A model generated the notes under the pieces. The model searched no databases, had not been told where the DNA came from, and was given only the letters and a program-made list of their open reading frames with translations. Below are positions 45,074 to 52,781 of a DNA stretch of 64,000 nt, piece after piece; positions within the stretch are counted from its first letter, which is position 1, and the number at the start of each line of letters is the position of its first letter. This DNA comes from M3007 sp046160625 (GTDB taxonomy: Bacteria; Bacteroidota; Bacteroidia; Chitinophagales; Saprospiraceae). The DNA lies in NCBI GenBank assembly GCA_046160625.1, contig JBJXGZ010000126.1:1-64000 (forward strand), written 5' to 3'. Position numbers and translations under genes: made by a program.

Positions 45074-45213
45074 CAAAAAAAACGCGGCGCTCGTTTGCGC
45101 CGCGTTCGGATTTCCCGTATATAATCTCATGAAAAGTTTCAGTTCCGGTTGTCAATGTTTGGCTCGCTGTTTCTCTGTCAATGTCGTTATCTCTTATTGA
45201 CAGTACAAAAGTG
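45074..45213 (-). ncRNA. Candidate small RNA or attenuator, copy B
   Basis: Paralogue of copy A in the same orientation, about 350 bases upstream. It has CACTTTTG (45206-45213), a TGTCAAT/ATTGACA hairpin at the presumed 5' end, the 25-nt box at 45111-45135 (23 of 25 identical to copy A) and a perfect 10-bp terminator stem at 45081-45106 with the same CAAACGA loop and eight T. The box ATG opens a 21-codon frame (MRLYTGNP...). Transcript about 125 nt. Confidence 0.6.
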
Positions 45214-45237
45214 CAGCAGGTCGTGCCGCTCGACAAA
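45206..45237 (-). promoter_or_regulatory. Promoter of candidate RNA copy B
   Basis: TTTG (45234-45237 on the minus strand), exactly 20 bases, then CACTTTTG (45206-45213), one base off the TAnnTTTG consensus. Confidence 0.6.
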
Positions 45238-45443
45238 GACATATTTTAGCGTTTGTTGAAAATATATTCAATAAAAATCATTGAAATTTTTTCAAAAAGG
45301 TTTTTTAATTGTAAATACAGAGAGCAATCAGTACAAAAAAATTACTGTTTTGTTGAAAATTATTAGCGCAAAATGATCTTATTTTTTCTGAAAAAATTTT
45401 TCAAACAAGAGAAATAAGTAACCGAGCAGAAATAAATTTATGA

Positions 45444-45512
45444 AACACATAGGCACAGTAGGACACATAGAGTTGAAAATCACAACTATGTGTCCTACTG
45501 TGCCTATGTGTT
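45444..45512. repeat. Perfect 27-nt inverted repeat
   Basis: Arms 45444-45470 and 45486-45512 with a 15-nt loop, made of acacatagg and cacagtagg words. Confidence 0.92.
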
Positions 45513-45749
45513 ATATAAACTAATTGTGTTCACTTACTTATCTTGAAAAAGTGCTCTCCTTAAGTACCACCGTACATGCCCTTTGCCAATCTAGTCAATT
45601 CTTGACGTTCCAGTGCCATTTCTACTGTTTGCACTTTTTTCCCACAAAAAGCGGTGTACCTTTGAAGCCTACTATTAATCCTTGACAGTTTAAACCTGCG
45701 GATAAATCCGCTTATCTCTAACAACCTGTTTTTCAACATTTAACGTCCG

Positions 45750-46892
45750 ATGAAAAGAATGTTACTTGCTCCTGTTCTCTCCGCTATCTGCACTTTGGCT
45801 ACGGCCCAGATCACTGTTACCGATGCCACTTTCCCTGCTGCTGGCGACTCTTTGGTTTATGCCATTGATGATCTACCCATTGGTATTAATCCCGCCACTC
45901 CGCCAGGTGGTAATCAAATATGGGATTTCAGCACCCTTCAAAAGGACGACACCCTTTCCACAGTCTATCGCCCTGCCAACGCAGGCGGTCAGGTGGCCAA
46001 CTTCCCTGGCGCCGACCTAGTCATTACTGGTCAAGGAGAGACCTATTTCAATGTTACCAACACCAAATTTGAAGCCTTGGGCTATGCCGGAGCTGATCCT
46101 ACAGGTTTTGGATTGAATGTGGTGGCGAAATTCAACCCGGTTATCGTGGAGCGTAAATCGCCGCTCACTTTCTTCGACATTAGCCAGCAGTCCACCGACC
46201 TTTCGCTGCCATTTTCCACCGAACAATTGCCCGACAGCTTGTTTCAAGGTTTCCCGAAACCTGACTCTATTCGAGTTCGCGTTAACACACAAAGGCTCGA
46301 AGTGATGGACGGTTTTGGCACTTGCCAAATTCCGGGCGGCACCTACCCCGTTTTGCGTCAAAAGCGGACGGACTACACTACAACTGCTTTGGATGCGTAT
46401 ATCTCCTTCCCTTTCCCTTTGGGTTGGGTTGATATTGCGCAGTTTCTCCCCCCAGGGGGTGGTTTAGGCGGTTTGCTTGGCACGGACACGACTGTTTCCT
46501 TCCGTTTTTACAGCAACACTGAAAAAGAGGAGATCGCAGTTGCTACGATGAGCACTGACCTTTCGACGGTGACATCCATCAGATTCAAGAACCTCAGCTC
46601 CACCCCAACCATCGAACCGAAAATCACGTTTGCAGGCGGTATCCAAGCATTCCCCAACCCTGCTGTGGAATGGGTGCGTTTTGATTGCTCAAACCTTACT
46701 CAAGGCGAATACACGCTTAAAATATTCAATATCATCGGCAAATTGGTGTGGCAAAAGAATTACACACTGGGAGGAACAAGCTCGTTCCGCATCGAATTGG
46801 ACAATTTCAAAAAAGGCACCTACATCTACAGCCTTGTGGACAAACAAGGCAATGCAGTAGGAACCAAGCGCCTGGTGGTCTTGAAGCCTTGA
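45750..46892 (+). CDS. Secreted protein with T9SS sorting domain
   Basis: A 380-residue protein with a signal peptide (cleavage near TATAQ, residue 19). The passenger is beta-rich and has no recognised enzyme motif. The last 75 or so residues form a type A sorting domain: GGIQAFPNPAVEWVRFDCSN, YTLKIFNIIGKLVWQ and GTYIYSLVDKQGNAVGTKR. It should be exported by Sec and then carried to the cell surface by T9SS. Followed by a 46-nt hairpin. Confidence 0.88.
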   Translation: MKRMLLAPVLSAICTLATAQITVTDATFPAAGDSLVYAIDDLPIGINPATPPGGNQIWDFSTLQKDDTLSTVYRPANAGGQVANFPGADLVITGQGETYFNVTNTKFEALGYAGADPTGFGLNVVAKFNPVIVERKSPLTFFDISQQSTDLSLPFSTEQLPDSLFQGFPKPDSIRVRVNTQRLEVMDGFGTCQIPGGTYPVLRQKRTDYTTTALDAYISFPFPLGWVDIAQFLPPGGGLGGLLGTDTTVSFRFYSNTEKEEIAVATMSTDLSTVTSIRFKNLSSTPTIEPKITFAGGIQAFPNPAVEWVRFDCSNLTQGEYTLKIFNIIGKLVWQKNYTLGGTSSFRIELDNFKKGTYIYSLVDKQGNAVGTKRLVVLKP

Positions 46893-46916
46893 TGCTTCAG
46901 GGTTTTTAAAGTAATA

Positions 46917-47066
46917 TTAAACCGCAAAACAGGAAAACCGGAGAACCGCAAAATTTAAAACTACGAAGCGCTTGATTTAGAAAAGGGGGAGAAATTGATC
47001 TTCTTCGAATCATAAGGCGCAGTTTTAAATTTTGCGGTTCTCCGGTTTTCCTGTTTTGCGGTTTAA
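46917..47066. repeat. Perfect 46-nt inverted repeat
   Basis: Arms 46917-46962 and 47021-47066 are identical in reverse complement over 46 nt, with a 58-nt loop. The words aaccgcaaaattt and aggaaaaccgg recur at 27445-27500 and 15010-15055. It is the longest perfect pair in the window. Confidence 0.95.
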
Positions 47067-47104
47067 TTTTTTGAGGATTGACCTTGACTACTCATTTTTG
47101 CGCA

Positions 47105-47551
47105 ATGTTTTCTGCTGTTTCAAAATCCTGGTGGGCAAACATTTTGCTTTACGGTCTCTCGTTGGGACTGTTGCTGGCATCGCTGCAATTTTCCCAATAC
47201 CGCTTGCTGACCCTTGGGAATGCTGAAAAATGGTACATCGGGTTGGTAGCTGCTCTTTTTGCTGCAATAGGCATTTGGGCAGGAAGGAAACTGATTCAAA
47301 AAAATGCCCCCCAACCTTTATTGATTGTTCCTGAATTTCGGCCAAAAGAGGAAGTGTTGGAACAGCTTGGTATCACTCCCCGCGAACTGGAGGTATTGGA
47401 ACAAATGGCCCTTGGATTGAGCAATCAGGAAATCGCTGACAAACTGTTCGTCTCGCTCAATACCGTTAAAACACACAGCTCAAATGTGTTTTCCAAACTG
47501 GGTGCGATACGGCGCACACAGGCCATTCAACGGGCAAAGGCTTTAAAGTAG
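47105..47551 (+). CDS. Membrane-anchored LuxR-type transcriptional regulator
   Basis: A 148-residue protein from the ATG at 47105. Two transmembrane helices lie at about residues 12-32 and 43-60. The C-terminal half is a LuxR/GerE helix-turn-helix: ITPRELEVLEQMALGLSNQE, IADKLFVSLNTVKTH and VFSKLGAIRRTQAI. Such proteins are common in Bacteroidota beside DUF4199 genes. It ends at a TAG directly after TTTAAAG, and the DUF4199 frame continues through the same bases. Target genes are unknown. Confidence 0.85.
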   Translation: MFSAVSKSWWANILLYGLSLGLLLASLQFSQYRLLTLGNAEKWYIGLVAALFAAIGIWAGRKLIQKNAPQPLLIVPEFRPKEEVLEQLGITPRELEVLEQMALGLSNQEIADKLFVSLNTVKTHSSNVFSKLGAIRRTQAIQRAKALK

Positions 47552-47844
47552 GCCTGCTTATCACCATCGTGTCCTGCCTGTGCTATGTGCTGGCATGGAT
47601 GGTGGTCTCCGAGACGCTGATGCCCGATTTTATGGACAAATACATTGCACACAGCTTGGCACAAATGCAGCAATCAGGCGTAGCGCAAGCCGAAATCGAA
47701 CAACAAGCTGCGGTAATGGAGCAATTTAAAGAAATGTACAAAAACCCGCTGATCAAGTTTGGCCTGACCTTTTTAGAACCTTTCCGGGTTGGCTTTTTTG
47801 TGGCTTTAATTTCGGCGATTGCGCTAAGAAAAAACGCGGTGTAA
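47540..47844 (+). pseudogene. DUF4199 protein lacking its N-terminal half
   Basis: The frame reads GKGFKVGLLITIVSCLCYVL, METLMPDF-like SETLMPDFMDKYI, a coiled segment and LEPFRVGFFVALISAIALRK, which is the second half of DUF4199. The first two membrane helices of the family are absent, and the frame runs open into the end of the LuxR gene without an ATG; GTG at 47569 is the first possible start. Either a deletion fused the two genes out of frame, or the product is made by a -1 frameshift from the LuxR frame at TTTAAAG (47542-47548). Confidence 0.6.
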
Positions 47845-47860
47845 TAATTTACCCAAGATC

Positions 47861-47908
47861 AAAAAAGATGCTTCGACCTTATGTTTGGGTCGTGGCATCT
47901 TTTTTTTG
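47861..47908 (+). terminator. Rho-independent terminator after the LuxR/DUF4199 pair
   Basis: AAAAAAGATGC pairs with GCATCTTTTTT, with an inner CGACC/GGTCG helix, followed by a run of T. Confidence 0.88.
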
Positions 47909-48031
47909 TCAGGCTACATCTCTTCATTTCATTACAAGAGCTAATGTTGGTCGAAAAGCAATCGTGGTTTGCCGTCAACCATCGCTTTATTTGTTGTCCT
48001 TTATACTTGGCATTTTCAAACTAATGTTTAT

Positions 48032-50416
48032 ATGAAACTACTACACTCTCTCCTCTTTCTTTTGCTCGCCTTTGGCATTCCGATGGCAAGTTCTGCCCAA
48101 AACCAGAACATCACTTTCCGTTCCAAACTCTCCTTTCCCGGCCAAACCGTAGCCAACATGAGTGGCTGGGCTTCACCCAGCGGTCAGGAATATGCATTGG
48201 TCGGAGCCTCCAAGGGTCTCATCATTGTAGACGTAACCAACCCCGACGCTCCCGCTCAAATCGTGCAAGTCCCTGGTCCCGACAACTTTTGGAAGGAGAT
48301 CAAGACCTATTCTCACTACGCATACGTCGTTTCTGAAGGCGGCCAAGGGGTGCAGATTGTAGACCTTAGCGGACTGCCTTCCACCAATGTGCCCACCAAA
48401 TATTACAAAGGAAACGGGGTCATTGCCAACCAACTCAACACCATACATGCTTTGCATATTGACCTGGCAAAAGGTTACCTATACGCATTCGGAAGCAACC
48501 TCTTTAGCGGAGGCGCAGTAGTTCTGGACCTTGCAGACCCCTGGAACCCGGTTTATGTCGGCAAATTTGATCAACTCGATTATATCCACGATGGCTATGT
48601 GGACAACGACACGCTCTATGCCGGACACATTAATGCTGGCCTTTTTTCCATCGTGGACATGACCAACAAGGCTGCACCAGTATTGCTCAATACCCAAACT
48701 ACGCCGACCAATTTTACCCACAACACCTGGCTTTCAGAGGACCGAAAAACCCTTTTCACAACAGATGAAACTGGCGATTCATTCCTGGCAGCCTACGACG
48801 TGAGTGATCCCACCGACATCAAGTTTTTGGACAAAATGCAGACAAACCCCGGTTCTGGAAGCATCGTTCACAACACCCATATCCGAGGAAATTACGCCAT
48901 AACGGCTTGGTACACAGAGGGTGTGACCATCGTGGACGTGACAAACCCAAACACTCTGGTAGAAACCGGCAATTACGATACCTACCCGCAAGGTTCGGGC
49001 GGATCCTTTGATGGCTGCTGGGGCGTGTATCCTTATTTGCCTTCAGGCAATCTTGTGGCAAGCAACATTGAGCCGGGAGAATTATTGGTGCTTACACCTA
49101 CTTACCAACGCGCTTCCTACCTCGAAGGGAAAATAACAGATGCCGCTACCGGACAGCCACTTGCAGGCGCCACCGTAGAAATCGTAGGTGTTAGCACTTC
49201 AGCAAAAACTACGGGTGCAAATGGCCTGTATCATACAGGCCAGGCTCAGGCCGGCATGGTGCAGGTATTCGTGACCAAATTTGGCTATCAACCCGAATTT
49301 GCCTCCGTCAATTTGATCTCTGGCGAAGTGGTCATGCTTGATGTGGCATTGACAGCCGCTGCCAGTTACACAATTGGAGGACTGGTGCAGCAGTCGGGCA
49401 ATGCGGCCCCTATCCCAAATGCGTTTGTGTCCATCATTTCGCCAGATGCTTCGTATGAAATAACCACAGACGCCACCGGGCAATTTAGCATTCCCAATGT
49501 AGTGGGCGGGCTGTATGACATTGTGGCCGGGGCATGGGGTTACCGATACAAAGTGGTAAACCAGGTTGTGAATGCCAACCAACAAATCGTGCTTGAACTG
49601 GAAAAAGGTTATCAAGACGACTTTGTGTTCGACTATGGATGGCAGGAAAGCGGAAGCTCTGCGGAAGGAACATGGGAACGCACCGATGCCCCGCTCGAAG
49701 TGATTTTTAATGGTTTTGCACTGTCACCGGGGGAGGACGTTATCGGCGATGTGGGTTTTTCTTGCTACGTCACAGGAAACTCTTCAGCTGACATTGATGC
49801 GGACGATGTGGAAAGTGGCACCACTATCCTCACCTCTCCAATTATGGATTTGAGTGGTTACTTGAACCCACGTGTTTCAGCGCAGGTATTTTGCCTTGCC
49901 GCTAATGTTGCCCAGCAATTTGTGGATTCCATCAAAGTATATGTCAGCAACGGTACACAGGAAAAACTCGCTTGGAAGCGCAGGGGCGACAACTTTGACT
50001 GGCAACTGATGGCGTTTGACGTGACGGATTTTGTGCCGCTCAGCAGCACGATGAGCATCCGCGTAGTTTGCTTTGATAACCCTAACGGCATGTTACTCGA
50101 CACCTATGAAGCGGCTTTCGACCAGTTCAACGTGCTGGACCAGCCGCTTGGCACAGCTAATGTGGAGCAAATGAGCTCGCTTTCGGCCATGCCAAACCCT
50201 TTTAATGGAACGACGGTAGTAACATACGAAAACGTTGAAGCGCAAAGCATTCTGAAGGTGTTTGACCTATCAGGACGCATTGTTCAAACGCTCGAGCTTG
50301 CCGGAGGGACGGGACAAGCAGTGATTGGAGGCAGCCTGATCAGGGGTGTTTACTTCGCCCGAATTGAACAGAAGGGGCAGGTTTCTAAAGCTTTGAAAGT
50401 GGTGAAAGTGAATTAA
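48032..50416 (+). CDS. Choice-of-anchor B family secreted protein with T9SS domain
   Basis: A 794-residue protein from the ATG at 48032 with a signal peptide ending near ASSAQ. The first 370 residues are LVIVDVTNP-type repeats (GLIIVDVTNPDAP, GVQIVDLSG, GVTIVDVTNP) that form a beta-propeller, as in choice-of-anchor B proteins. Two carboxypeptidase-regulatory-like beta domains follow (GKITDAATGQPLAGATVEI, GGLVQQSG). A jelly-roll-like domain precedes the T9SS sorting domain (SLSAMPNPFNGTTVVTYE, ILKVFDLSGRIV, GVYFARIEQKGQ). It is a cell-surface or released protein with no catalytic residues seen. Confidence 0.88.
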   Translation: MKLLHSLLFLLLAFGIPMASSAQNQNITFRSKLSFPGQTVANMSGWASPSGQEYALVGASKGLIIVDVTNPDAPAQIVQVPGPDNFWKEIKTYSHYAYVVSEGGQGVQIVDLSGLPSTNVPTKYYKGNGVIANQLNTIHALHIDLAKGYLYAFGSNLFSGGAVVLDLADPWNPVYVGKFDQLDYIHDGYVDNDTLYAGHINAGLFSIVDMTNKAAPVLLNTQTTPTNFTHNTWLSEDRKTLFTTDETGDSFLAAYDVSDPTDIKFLDKMQTNPGSGSIVHNTHIRGNYAITAWYTEGVTIVDVTNPNTLVETGNYDTYPQGSGGSFDGCWGVYPYLPSGNLVASNIEPGELLVLTPTYQRASYLEGKITDAATGQPLAGATVEIVGVSTSAKTTGANGLYHTGQAQAGMVQVFVTKFGYQPEFASVNLISGEVVMLDVALTAAASYTIGGLVQQSGNAAPIPNAFVSIISPDASYEITTDATGQFSIPNVVGGLYDIVAGAWGYRYKVVNQVVNANQQIVLELEKGYQDDFVFDYGWQESGSSAEGTWERTDAPLEVIFNGFALSPGEDVIGDVGFSCYVTGNSSADIDADDVESGTTILTSPIMDLSGYLNPRVSAQVFCLAANVAQQFVDSIKVYVSNGTQEKLAWKRRGDNFDWQLMAFDVTDFVPLSSTMSIRVVCFDNPNGMLLDTYEAAFDQFNVLDQPLGTANVEQMSSLSAMPNPFNGTTVVTYENVEAQSILKVFDLSGRIVQTLELAGGTGQAVIGGSLIRGVYFARIEQKGQVSKALKVVKVN

Positions 50417-50427
50417 GGAATGATTAC

Positions 50428-50462
50428 CCGTCCTACTGATCAGGCCCTAGGACGGAGCTTTT
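50428..50462 (+). terminator. Hairpin after the choice-of-anchor B gene
   Basis: CCGTCCTA pairs with TAGGACGG (50428-50435 with 50448-50455), then a short T run. Confidence 0.6.
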
Positions 50463-50502
50463 ATAGCCAAATTGAAATTGCAACTTAAAATGATGTCCAA
50501 TA

Positions 50503-50546
50503 CGGGGATTTTTCGCCTTCAGCGAGAAATCCCCGCTTGTTTTTAT
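50503..50546 (+). terminator. Second hairpin terminator upstream of galK
   Basis: A 14-bp stem with one G-T pair (50503-50516 with 50522-50535), followed by CTTGTTTTT. Confidence 0.75.
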
Positions 50547-50584
50547 ATGACAATCCAGGCAAGCCACCGTCCTTTGCTATCTAA

Positions 50585-51745
50585 ATGATATTTCCCGAAT
50601 CCGTCATACAAGCCTTCCGCCGCAAATTCGGCGAAACCCCGGCCATCATCGTCCGCGCTCCGGGGCGCATCAACCTTATTGGCGAACATACCGACTACAA
50701 TGAAGGCTTTGTGCTGCCTGCCGCCATAGACCGAGCCGTTTGGTTTGCAGTATCACCTAGGGATGATCAACGGCTTCATTTTCAAGCACTTGACTTGGGA
50801 GAAGAATTTCAAGGCGATCTGAAAAACCTGGAAAAATCGTCCCTCGGCTGGCCCAATTACCTGCTCGGCTGCTTTTCTGAATTGCTTCGGGATGGCCAAC
50901 AGATCCTCGGCGCGAACCTCGTTTTTAGTGGCGATATCCCTGTCGGCGCCGGGCTTTCCAGTTCGGCGGCAATAGAAAGCGGAATGTTGTTTGCGTTAAA
51001 CGAACTCTATCAACTTGGCATTTCCCGCCCCGATCTCGCGCGTTTAGCCCAGCGTGCCGAGAACAATTTTGTGGGCATGAATTGCGGCATCATGGACATG
51101 TTTGCCTCACTCATGGGGAGAGCAGGATGTGCCTTAAAACTTGATTGTCGCAGCCTTCAGCACGAATATATCCCGTTACAGGTGCAGGAAACCGCCATTT
51201 TGCTCTGCGACACAGGCGTGAAGCACCAGCTCGTGGACTCAGAATACAACACCCGCCGACAAGAATGCGAAGAAGGGGTGCGACATTTGCAAAGGATTTA
51301 CCCTAATGTATATAGCCTCCGAGATGTGGATATGAATATGTTGAGGTCAGAAAAAAGCCTTCTGCGCGAAGTAGTTTTTCAACGCTGCAAATACATCGTG
51401 GAAGAGAACCAGCGGGTGGAATCTGCTTGCAATGCATTGAAAGAGAATGGCTTCCCAGCCATTGGCTCGTTGTTGTACGCCAGTCACGAGGGTTTGAAAA
51501 ACGAATATCAGGTCAGCTGCCCGGAACTCGATTTCCTCGTTGACCATACGCCCGACAGCCTTAGTTTTTTTGGCGCACGGATGGTTGGCGGCGGATTCGG
51601 CGGCTGCACCATTAATCTGTTGAAAAAGGAAGCCGTGGAAGGATTTCAGACTTACATCGCCCGGAAATATCGCGAAAAGTGGGGCCGTGAACTTCGAATG
51701 TGGGAAGTAAAAATCACCGATGGGGTAAACAAAATGACGCAATGA
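50585..51745 (+). CDS. galK: Galactokinase
   Basis: A 386-residue GHMP kinase phosphorylating galactose at C1. Signatures in order: APGRINLIGEHTDYNEGFVLP, the ATP loop VGAGLSSSAAIESG, and GGGFGGCTINL near the C-terminus. GMNCGIMDMFASLMG contains the catalytic Asp region. The length is standard. Its stop codon overlaps the galE start by 4 bases (ATGA), so the pair is translationally coupled. Confidence 0.95.
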   Translation: MIFPESVIQAFRRKFGETPAIIVRAPGRINLIGEHTDYNEGFVLPAAIDRAVWFAVSPRDDQRLHFQALDLGEEFQGDLKNLEKSSLGWPNYLLGCFSELLRDGQQILGANLVFSGDIPVGAGLSSSAAIESGMLFALNELYQLGISRPDLARLAQRAENNFVGMNCGIMDMFASLMGRAGCALKLDCRSLQHEYIPLQVQETAILLCDTGVKHQLVDSEYNTRRQECEEGVRHLQRIYPNVYSLRDVDMNMLRSEKSLLREVVFQRCKYIVEENQRVESACNALKENGFPAIGSLLYASHEGLKNEYQVSCPELDFLVDHTPDSLSFFGARMVGGGFGGCTINLLKKEAVEGFQTYIARKYREKWGRELRMWEVKITDGVNKMTQ

Positions 51746-52767
51746 CTAATGACCCAATGACAAAAAATATCCTGGTGACAGGCGGCGCGGGCTTTATCGG
51801 TTCACACACCGTTGTGTCGCTCGTCGAAGCGGGCTTCAACCCCGTTATCGTGGACGATTTTTCCAATTCCGAGCCATCAGTGTTGGCCGGATTGAAAAAA
51901 ATATTGGGTCGTGAAGTGCCCTGCCATGTATTGGATTGCAACAATTACCCTGCAATGCGGCAAATCCTGCGCGATGAAAAAATCAGTGGGGTCATCCATT
52001 TTGCAGCATTCAAGGCAGTGGGTGAATCCATGCAGGAGCCTTTGGCTTACTATCGAAACAACCTTGGTTCTTTGCTAACTTTAGTGGACGCCATGCTTGC
52101 CGAGGGCATATCAAACCTCATTTTTTCTTCTTCATGTACCGTGTATGGCGAGCCGGACACCTCACCAGTGACAGAACAAACACCCATCAAACCCGCAGCA
52201 TCTGTTTACGGAAATACTAAGCAGGTGGGTGAAGAGATGCTACGCGATGTGTCTGCTGTCAAACCCTTGAAAAGCCTTTCATTGCGCTACTTCAACCCCA
52301 TCGGTGCACATCCTTCGGGGCTTATCGGCGAATTGCCGCGTGGTGTGCCAAGCAATTTAGTGCCTTTTGTGACCCAAACAGCTGCTGGGCTGCGCGAGTC
52401 GCTGACAATTTTTGGCGGCGACTACCCAACCCCCGACGGCACCTGTATCCGAGACTTTATTCATATAATGGATCTAGCAGAAGCGCATGTGGCAGCGCTC
52501 CAATATTCGCTGGACAAAACAGACTCAAATTTTTACAACACCTTTAATCTTGGTACCGGACAAGGGAATACGGTGCTGGAACTTGTAAAAACCTTTGAAA
52601 AAGTGAGCGGCAAACCCCTACCCTACTCTATTGGCCCGCGAAGAGAAGGCGATGTGGTGGCCGTATGGGCTGACGTGAAAAAATCGCGCGACTTGCTGGG
52701 TTGGCAAACCAAACGCTCTCTCCAGGAAGCACTTGAAGATGCCTGGCGCTGGCAGCAGCACTTATAA
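51742..52767 (+). CDS. galE: UDP-glucose 4-epimerase
   Basis: A 341-residue extended short-chain dehydrogenase, second step of the Leloir pathway. The NAD site is NILVTGGAGFIGSHT; catalytic residues lie in SSSCTVYG and VYGNTKQ (Tyr-x-x-x-Lys); RYFNPIGAHPSG is typical. The start at 51742 overlaps the galK stop; ATG 51757 is an alternative that better fits family length. The junction carries four aatgac words, another short repeat. glpD follows after 14 bases. Confidence 0.94.
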   Translation: MTNDPMTKNILVTGGAGFIGSHTVVSLVEAGFNPVIVDDFSNSEPSVLAGLKKILGREVPCHVLDCNNYPAMRQILRDEKISGVIHFAAFKAVGESMQEPLAYYRNNLGSLLTLVDAMLAEGISNLIFSSSCTVYGEPDTSPVTEQTPIKPAASVYGNTKQVGEEMLRDVSAVKPLKSLSLRYFNPIGAHPSGLIGELPRGVPSNLVPFVTQTAAGLRESLTIFGGDYPTPDGTCIRDFIHIMDLAEAHVAALQYSLDKTDSNFYNTFNLGTGQGNTVLELVKTFEKVSGKPLPYSIGPRREGDVVAVWADVKKSRDLLGWQTKRSLQEALEDAWRWQQHL

Positions 52768-52781
52768 AATATCTTCCCGCC

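Larger units (their letters stand above)
44687..45749. other. 1.06-kb non-coding region upstream of the rhamnose operon
   Basis: No full-size gene is supported. It holds two paralogous candidate RNA units (44723-44863 and 45074-45213), a very AT-rich stretch (about 45240-45440), a 27-nt hairpin (45444-45512) and the presumed promoter of the T9SS gene at 45750, where TACCTTTG occurs at 45657-45664 without a well-placed partner box. Confidence 0.6.
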
